This document shows, in pieces, positions 59,271 through 64,000 of a stretch of DNA of 64,000 nt (position 1 is the stretch's first letter; every line of letters begins with the position of its first letter). Below the pieces are notes generated by a model. That model was not told the DNA's origin and searched no databases. It worked only from the letters and a program-made list of their open reading frames with translations. The translations under genes were made by a program, and so were the position numbers. The DNA is taken from NCBI GenBank assembly GCA_963727235.1, contig CAVSFZ010000028.1, positions 1-64,000 of the forward strand, in the 5' to 3' direction. The DNA is from CAVPTL01 sp963727235 (GTDB taxonomy: Bacteria; Actinomycetota; Thermoleophilia; Gaiellales; JAICJC01).

Positions 59271-60508
59271 CACGCCCCCAGCTCCGCGAGCGCGGGTGCG
59301 AGTGCGGCGACACACCAGCCGATGGCGTCGGCCTCGGTGTGCTCCTCGGGCGCGTGGCTGATGCCGCCGGCGTCGCTGCGCACGAACAGCATCGCCGAGG
59401 GCACTCCGGCCATGCTCATGATGGCGGCATCGTGTCCCGCTCCGGAGGGCAGCTCGTACGGCTCCAGCCCAAGCTGGGAGATCGAGCGGCGCAGTGCGTT
59501 CACCGGTTCGGGGCTCATCGGCACCGACGGGTACCGCCACCGCGGGAGCACCTCGACGCGGCAGCCGGCGTACTCGGCAGCGGCCTCGGCGCCCGCCACG
59601 ACTGTCGCGACGAGCTGCTCCAGCCGCTCGTCGTCGGGGGCGCGCAGATCCGCGAACAGCTCCACCCGGCCGGGAATGGTGTTGGTTGCCCCCGGCGCCA
59701 CGGTCAGCCGGCCTACGGTGCAGACCGCGTCGGGGATCGCGCGGGCGGTGTCGTGGGCGGTCTGGACGAACCACGCCGCCGCCCCCAGCGCGTCGGCCCG
59801 CAGCGCCATCGGCGTCGTCCCGGCATGGCCGCGGCGGCCGATGAAGACGACGTCGATACCGGCCATCCCCGCGATCGAGGTGACCACTCCCAGCGGCACG
59901 CCGGCGGCGGCCAGCACCGGCCCCTGCTCGATGTGGGTTTCGACAAAGCAGGCGGGTGCCGGTTCGAGCCACCCTCCCACCGGCAGCTGACCCAAGCCGA
60001 GCGCCTCGAACGCCTGTCCCAGAGAGATCCCGTCAGCGTCGCGCAGGTCGGCCTCGTCGTCCTCGAGCATCCCGGCCACGGCCCGGCTGCCGAACACGCC
60101 GCGGCCGAACCGCCACCCCTCTTCGAGCCGGAACGCGACGACCGCCAGCGTGCGCCGAGTGCCCCCGCCTGCGGCAATCGCCTCCAGGGCATCGATCCCC
60201 GCCATCACTCCCAGGGCGCCGTCGAACCGGCCGCCGTCAGGCGGCGTGTCGAGATGCGAACCGGTCCACACTTCGGCAGCGGACGGATCGGCGCCCGCCA
60301 GCCGTCCGTACAGATTGCCGCCGAGGTCGACCGACACCGCGAGGCCGGCCTGCTCCATCCACTCCCGTGTCTGGTCGAAGGCGCGCTGCTCGCCCTCACC
60401 CAGTCCGGGCCGGTTGGTACCGGCGGCGCGGTCGATCTCGAACAGCGCGTCGAGCCGATCGATGATCCGCGCCGCGCGGGGGCCGGTGTCGGTGAGAGCG
60501 GCGCTCAT
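59270..60508 (-). CDS. M20 family N-carbamoyl amino acid hydrolase/allantoate amidohydrolase (copy B)
   Basis: A 412-aa zinc amidase related to 37902-39128. TGSHLDTPPDGGRFDGALGV has the HxD metal ligands, FRLEEGWRFGRGVFG the catalytic Glu, ETHIEQGPVLA the hinge and SGAGHDAAIMSM the final metal site. ATG 60508 is preferred to GTG 60526, which lies 4 bp from the palindrome. It starts a three-gene set (M20, aminotransferase, ThDP) that may remove the nitrogen from N-carbamoyl amino acids and process the keto acid. Confidence 0.87.
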   Translation of the reverse strand: MSAALTDTGPRAARIIDRLDALFEIDRAAGTNRPGLGEGEQRAFDQTREWMEQAGLAVSVDLGGNLYGRLAGADPSAAEVWTGSHLDTPPDGGRFDGALGVMAGIDALEAIAAGGGTRRTLAVVAFRLEEGWRFGRGVFGSRAVAGMLEDDEADLRDADGISLGQAFEALGLGQLPVGGWLEPAPACFVETHIEQGPVLAAAGVPLGVVTSIAGMAGIDVVFIGRRGHAGTTPMALRADALGAAAWFVQTAHDTARAIPDAVCTVGRLTVAPGATNTIPGRVELFADLRAPDDERLEQLVATVVAGAEAAAEYAGCRVEVLPRWRYPSVPMSPEPVNALRRSISQLGLEPYELPSGAGHDAAIMSMAGVPSAMLFVRSDAGGISHAPEEHTEADAIGWCVAALAPALAELGA

Positions 60509-60529
60509 ACCGCGCGAGTATGCCACCGC

Positions 60530-60564
60530 GGTGAATAAAAGGTGCCAGGCACCTTTTATTCACC
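60530..60564. repeat. boundary palindrome copy 9 (AA-arm variant)
   Basis: A 17+1+17 palindrome, arm GGTGAATAAAAGGTGCC, centre A (60547). Between two minus-strand operons, 12 bp after the end of the permease gene and 21 bp before the M20 start. Confidence 0.95.
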
Positions 60565-60576
60565 CGTGCACAGTCT

Positions 60577-61371
60577 TTAGCGGGTCGCACCGCCGGAGCC
60601 GCGCATCAGTCGCTGGGCGAGCAGCACCGGAATTACGGTGAGAATGATCACGAACACCGCCACGGCATTCACCTCGGGCTGGCTGTTGGGAAGCTGGAAC
60701 TGGTTGAAGATCCACAGCGGCAGCGTTTGCACCGAGCCCGCTGTGAAGTAGGTGACGATGATCTCGTCGAACGACAACGCGAAGGCCAGCAACCCACCTG
60801 CCACCAGCGCCGTGGCCAGCCCGGGCAGCGTGACGTGGCGGAATGTCTGCCAACCATCCGCGCCGAGATCCATCGAGGCCTCCTCCAGCGACGGGCCGGA
60901 CTGGCGGAGACGGGCGATGGTGTTGTCGAACACGACAACGATGCAGAAGGTGGCGTGGCCGAGGATGATGGTCAGGATCGATCCTCGCTGGCTGAACAGG
61001 TTCATGGCCGAGAGCAACGCGATCCCGGTGACGATGCCCGGCAGGGCGATCGGCAGGACCAGCAGGAACGAGATCCCATTTCTGCCAAAGAACCGGAACC
61101 GGTGCACCGCGAAGGCGGCGGCCGACCCGAGCACCAATGCGATCGCGGTGGCCCCCAGTGCGACCTTGACCGATACCAGCAGTGCCGCTCGCGCGGTGGA
61201 GTCGTGAAACGCGACCGAAAACCACTTGGTGGAGTAGTTCTGCACCGGCCATGAGGTGATCTTCGACGGGTTGAGCGCATCCAGGAAGATCACCAGCAGC
61301 GGCAGGTAGAGGAACAGCATGACGATCAACGCCACCACCCCCAGCAGGATCTTCACCGAGCGAGGCTCCAC
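60577..61371 (-). CDS. ABC permease, PotC type (spermidine/putrescine-like)
   Basis: A 264-aa inner-membrane subunit with six helices. LEEASMDLGADGWQTFRHVT and LPGLATALVAGG form the EAA loop, and SFDEIIVTYFTAG the PotC-like last loop. GTG 61371 overlaps the stop of the PotB-type gene. It works with the PotB permease, binding protein and ATPase upstream. Confidence 0.88.
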   Translation of the reverse strand: MEPRSVKILLGVVALIVMLFLYLPLLVIFLDALNPSKITSWPVQNYSTKWFSVAFHDSTARAALLVSVKVALGATAIALVLGSAAAFAVHRFRFFGRNGISFLLVLPIALPGIVTGIALLSAMNLFSQRGSILTIILGHATFCIVVVFDNTIARLRQSGPSLEEASMDLGADGWQTFRHVTLPGLATALVAGGLLAFALSFDEIIVTYFTAGSVQTLPLWIFNQFQLPNSQPEVNAVAVFVIILTVIPVLLAQRLMRGSGGATR

Positions 61372-62270
61372 TACAGCGACTCGAAGGCGCCGGTGCGCCT
61401 CATCAGCGTCAGGTAGACGATCATGATCAGGATGGGGATGGTGGAGATCGCCGCCGCCAGAGGCAGGTTGCCCGCCACGCCGGCGTTGACGTAGATCAGG
61501 TTGCCGATGAACTGGGACTTGGTGAGCAGCTGAACCGCGATGTAGTCGCCCAGTGTCAGCGAGAAGGTGAAGATCGAGCCGGCCGCCACCCCGGGCAGCG
61601 CCAGGGGCAGGATCACCCGACGAAACGTCGTCCACCCCTTGCCGCCAAGGTCGCTGGAGGCTTCGAGATATGAGGTGGGGATCCGCTCCAGGGCCGCGAA
61701 CACCGGCAGAATCATGAACGGCAGCCAGACGTAGGTGAGCGTGACCCACAGAGACACGTTGGAGAACGCCAGATCGACACTCGGCAGCCCCACCTTGTTG
61801 AGCGCCCAGTTGAGGGGTCCCGCGTCGGCCACGATCAGCTTCCAGGTGTAGACGCGGATCAGATAGCTTGACCAGAGCGGCATCAGCACTCCCACGAACA
61901 TCACCGCCCGCAGCCGCCGAGACGCGATCCGCGCCATGAAGTACGCCAACGGGAACGCCAGCAACGCATCGGCCGCCGTCACCGCGGCCGCCATCCCGAC
62001 GGTGCGCAGGGAGACGGTGCGGTACACGGAGTTATCAATCAGCGTCTTGAAGTTGTCCAGCGAATAGGAGTGCACCACCGTGAAGGTGAGCGGGTCGAGC
62101 GCCCACAGCGATGCGAACAGCATCACCACCAGCGCACCGAGGTAGATCACCCCCAGCCAGGTCAGCGGCGGGATCAGCAGGAGCAGCGCCTTCAGCCAAC
62201 GGCGGCCGTACAGAAACGCCGAGAGCCGGCGCCGGATACCACGTGGGTGAGCTTCGGTCGCAGACGTCAT
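61371..62270 (-). CDS. ABC permease, PotB type
   Basis: A 299-aa inner-membrane subunit. PPLTWLGVIYLGALVVMLF is the first helix; LEASSDLGGKGWTTFRRVIL with PLALPGVAAGS is the EAA loop. RVYTWKLIVADAGPLNWALN and the SSYLIR segment fit PotB. ATG 62270. It shares the transport complex with the PotC subunit. Confidence 0.88.
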   Translation of the reverse strand: MTSATEAHPRGIRRRLSAFLYGRRWLKALLLLIPPLTWLGVIYLGALVVMLFASLWALDPLTFTVVHSYSLDNFKTLIDNSVYRTVSLRTVGMAAAVTAADALLAFPLAYFMARIASRRLRAVMFVGVLMPLWSSYLIRVYTWKLIVADAGPLNWALNKVGLPSVDLAFSNVSLWVTLTYVWLPFMILPVFAALERIPTSYLEASSDLGGKGWTTFRRVILPLALPGVAAGSIFTFSLTLGDYIAVQLLTKSQFIGNLIYVNAGVAGNLPLAAAISTIPILIMIVYLTLMRRTGAFESL

Positions 62271-62320
62271 CTGGAAACCGTGCTGGAGGCGGTGCGGAGC
62301 GCCTCCAGCACGGACTCATC

Positions 62321-63529
62321 TCATCCCAGGATCGACGTCCAGGCCTGCGACCACTCCGCGTATCCGACGCAGTCCGATTGACCGTTATCGCAGGTTGGAA
62401 GCGGGGTCTTCCAGTAGTAGATGTTGTCGAAGTACGCCGGGTCGGTGACGTGATAGTCGGCGCAATAGTTTGGCTGCACCTTGTCCAAATCGGCACACGC
62501 CTTGGGGTTGGCGGGTGCTGATCCGAACGTGTAGGCCGTCTTTGCCTGGGCCGCCGGCGTGGTGGCGTACGCCATCCACTTCAGCATGCAGTTGGGATGC
62601 GCCGCCTTGGAGTACATCATCCAGGTGTCGGCCCAGCCGGTCATCCCCTCCTTGGGGACGATCGAGGCGACAGGCACCTTGTCGGCCTTGAGCGCGTTGT
62701 ACTGATACGGCCAGGCTTGTCCGATCACCAGGTTGCCGTTCTTGAAGTCCTGGATCTCGGAGGTGAAGCTCGACCAGTAGTTCCCGATCTGGGCGTGCTG
62801 CTTCTTGAGCAGATTGACCGCCGCGTCGAACTGGTCCTGCGTCAGCTCGTACGGATCGGTGATGCCGAGCGAGGGGTCAGACGACTTCAGGTAGAGCGCG
62901 GCGTCCGCGATGTAGATCGGACTGTTGTATGCGGTGGTCTTCCCCTTATAGCTGGTGCCGTCGAAAACGACGCCCCAACTGGTGGGCGCCGGCTTGACCA
63001 CGCTGGTGTTGTACATCAGGACGTTTCCGCCCCATTCGTAGGATGTGCCGTAGTGCACGCCCTTGACGGTGTTGTGCGGGGGCGACTGCAGCTTGGGGCT
63101 GATGTCTTTGAAGTCCGGAACAAGCGCGGTGTCGATGGGGGCCACCTCTTTGCCGGCGATCAGCCGGAGGGTCGCGTCGCCCGAGGCCGACACGCCGTCG
63201 TAGTTCCCCGAGCTCATCAGCGTCACCATCTGGTCGGAGGTCTGGCCGTATGTGACCTTCACCTGACACCCGGTGGCGGCTTCAAACGGTTTGACCACGT
63301 TGGGCTCCGTGTATCCCTGCCACGCGATCAGGTTGAGCTGACCTTCGGTCGGCCCGATCTTGGTGCGCATCGGGACGCCGTTGCCGTTGGCGGGCATGGT
63401 TTGCCCGGCCGGCAGGCTGGCGGCAGTGCTGTCGGAGCTGCTGGAGCTGCCGCAGCCGGCCGCGACCGCCAAAATCATCGCCAGGCCCGCCACCAGCCAG
63501 AATCCACCATTGATACCAAACCACTTCAT
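62321..63529 (-). CDS. substrate-binding lipoprotein of polyamine-type ABC importer (PotD-like)
   Basis: A 402-aa lipoprotein. AVAAGC gives the lipobox at C26, followed by a Ser-rich linker and a PotD-like fold: LNLIAWQGYTEPNVVKPFEA, KVTYGQTSDQMVTLMSSGNY, DGVSASGDATLRLIAG and MPLY-like hinge segments. The C-terminal region has extra Cys pairs. ATG 63529 has GAGG 8 bp upstream and overlaps the ATPase stop. Ligand probably a polyamine or related amine, by family. Confidence 0.87.
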   Translation of the reverse strand: MKWFGINGGFWLVAGLAMILAVAAGCGSSSSSDSTAASLPAGQTMPANGNGVPMRTKIGPTEGQLNLIAWQGYTEPNVVKPFEAATGCQVKVTYGQTSDQMVTLMSSGNYDGVSASGDATLRLIAGKEVAPIDTALVPDFKDISPKLQSPPHNTVKGVHYGTSYEWGGNVLMYNTSVVKPAPTSWGVVFDGTSYKGKTTAYNSPIYIADAALYLKSSDPSLGITDPYELTQDQFDAAVNLLKKQHAQIGNYWSSFTSEIQDFKNGNLVIGQAWPYQYNALKADKVPVASIVPKEGMTGWADTWMMYSKAAHPNCMLKWMAYATTPAAQAKTAYTFGSAPANPKACADLDKVQPNYCADYHVTDPAYFDNIYYWKTPLPTCDNGQSDCVGYAEWSQAWTSILG

Positions 63530-64000
63530 GCCGATACCTCCTCGGGGTTGCTCGGGACGACGTCCACTCGACGATTGTGCTCGCGGTCCCAGATCAGCTT
63601 GACCTGCGTGCCCCGGGCCGCCAGAGCGTCCATCGAGGACGTCGATTGGTTCTGCTGGATCACCACCAACTCGCCGCCGGTGTCGAGGGCGACGATGTAG
63701 CGGGTGTTGACGCCGAGGTAGACGACGTCTCGAATCGTGCCCGTGACCGAGCACTCGGAGTCGGAGGCGGCGGCATCTCGGTCCGCGAGCCGGATCTTCT
63801 CAGGCCGTACGGTGAAGGTCGCCTCGGAGCCGGAGATGATCGCAGCCGACTCGCCTGACACGAGGTTCGAGGTGCCCACGAATCCCGCCACAAACTCCGT
63901 CAGCGGCGACTCGTACACCTCGGCCGGCGAGCCCACCTGGTCGATTTGCCCGTTGTTGAACACCGCCAGCCGGTCGCTCATGGCAAGCGCCTCGTCCTGG
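63526..64000 (-). CDS. ATPase of polyamine-type ABC importer (PotA-like), cut by window edge
   Basis: The frame is open from the right edge (codons QDEALA, then MSDRLAVFNNGQIDQVG), so the visible ATG at 63981 is internal and the ABC domain lies outside. QDEALAMSDRLAV is the end of the Walker B/H-loop region, and the remainder (about 150 codons) is the TOBE regulatory domain (FTVRPEKIRLADRDAAASD and YLGVNTRYIVALDTGGELVV). It overlaps the binding-protein gene by 4 bp and is the first visible gene of that operon. Confidence 0.88.
   Translation of the reverse strand, partial: QDEALAMSDRLAVFNNGQIDQVGSPAEVYESPLTEFVAGFVGTSNLVSGESAAIISGSEATFTVRPEKIRLADRDAAASDSECSVTGTIRDVVYLGVNTRYIVALDTGGELVVIQQNQSTSSMDALAARGTQVKLIWDREHNRRVDVVPSNPEEVSA

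Noticed and set aside
4404..60564. Palindromes as plain Rho-independent terminators
   Set aside because: Two copies are in divergent promoters and the CG-arm copies lack a U-tract; some AA-arm copies may still terminate.
4404..60564. Palindromes as a CRISPR array
   Set aside because: Copies are kilobases apart with genes between, with no regular spacers and no cas genes.
1..64000. tRNA, rRNA and insertion sequences
   Set aside because: I saw no tRNA-like clover pattern, no rRNA and no transposase; small RNAs cannot be excluded by eye.

Overview
This window is 64 kb of very GC-rich, tightly packed bacterial DNA. Start codons are often GTG, many neighbouring genes overlap by 4 bp (GTGA or ATGA), and no rRNA, tRNA, IS element or CRISPR array is visible. 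F420-linked enzymes, an R2-like ligand-binding oxidase, a split LigD, a cyclase-ATPase-TPR regulator and a LAL/LuxR regulator suggest an actinobacterium, possibly a soil Thermoleophilia/Solirubrobacterales relative. That placement is inference from gene content.

Regions. 0-16 kb: end of an alpha-mannosidase (cut by the left edge), a GH18-like secreted protein, housekeeping and hydrolase genes, R2lox with a 52-codon DUF1059-like partner, split LigD, and a 1,123-aa cyclase/ATPase/TPR regulator. 16-25.4 kb: a seven-gene same-strand block with almost no spacing: LAL regulator, membrane-anchored substrate-binding/vWA protein, Ser/Thr kinase, a fold-III PLP decarboxylase relative lacking its usual catalytic residues, a zinc-ribbon protein with Topo VI-A/Spo11-like and TOPRIM-like motifs, an asparagine-synthetase relative without the N-terminal Cys, and a small Arg-rich ORF. 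I do not recognise this combination, and it is the best candidate for an undescribed system. 25-33 kb: Lrp regulator, M24 peptidase and amino-acid permease; two near-identical LysE exporters; Nudix; F420/PPOX enzymes; MarR-GNAT fusion. 33.9-64 kb: a large catabolic region for ureide, hydantoin or amino-acid-like compounds. It has a hydantoin racemase, two cyclic amidohydrolases, two N-carbamoylase-type M20 enzymes, a PuuE-like deacetylase, three SDRs, two Gfo/Idh/MocA oxidoreductases, a ThDP enzyme, an aminotransferase, a GntR regulator, and two ABC importers (dipeptide type and polyamine type). A two-gene cassette (DUF523/COG5418-like plus a small unknown protein) occurs twice in it.

Across the window lie nine intact palindromes (29-39 nt) and one relic, built as TGAAT + variable arm + GGTGCC-(A/T)-GGCACC + mirrored arm + ATTCA. 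Bases in the two arms change together, so symmetry is kept while sequence changes. All are at gene boundaries (convergent, tandem and divergent), and five supply stop codons for neighbouring genes. They are the most unusual non-coding signal here.
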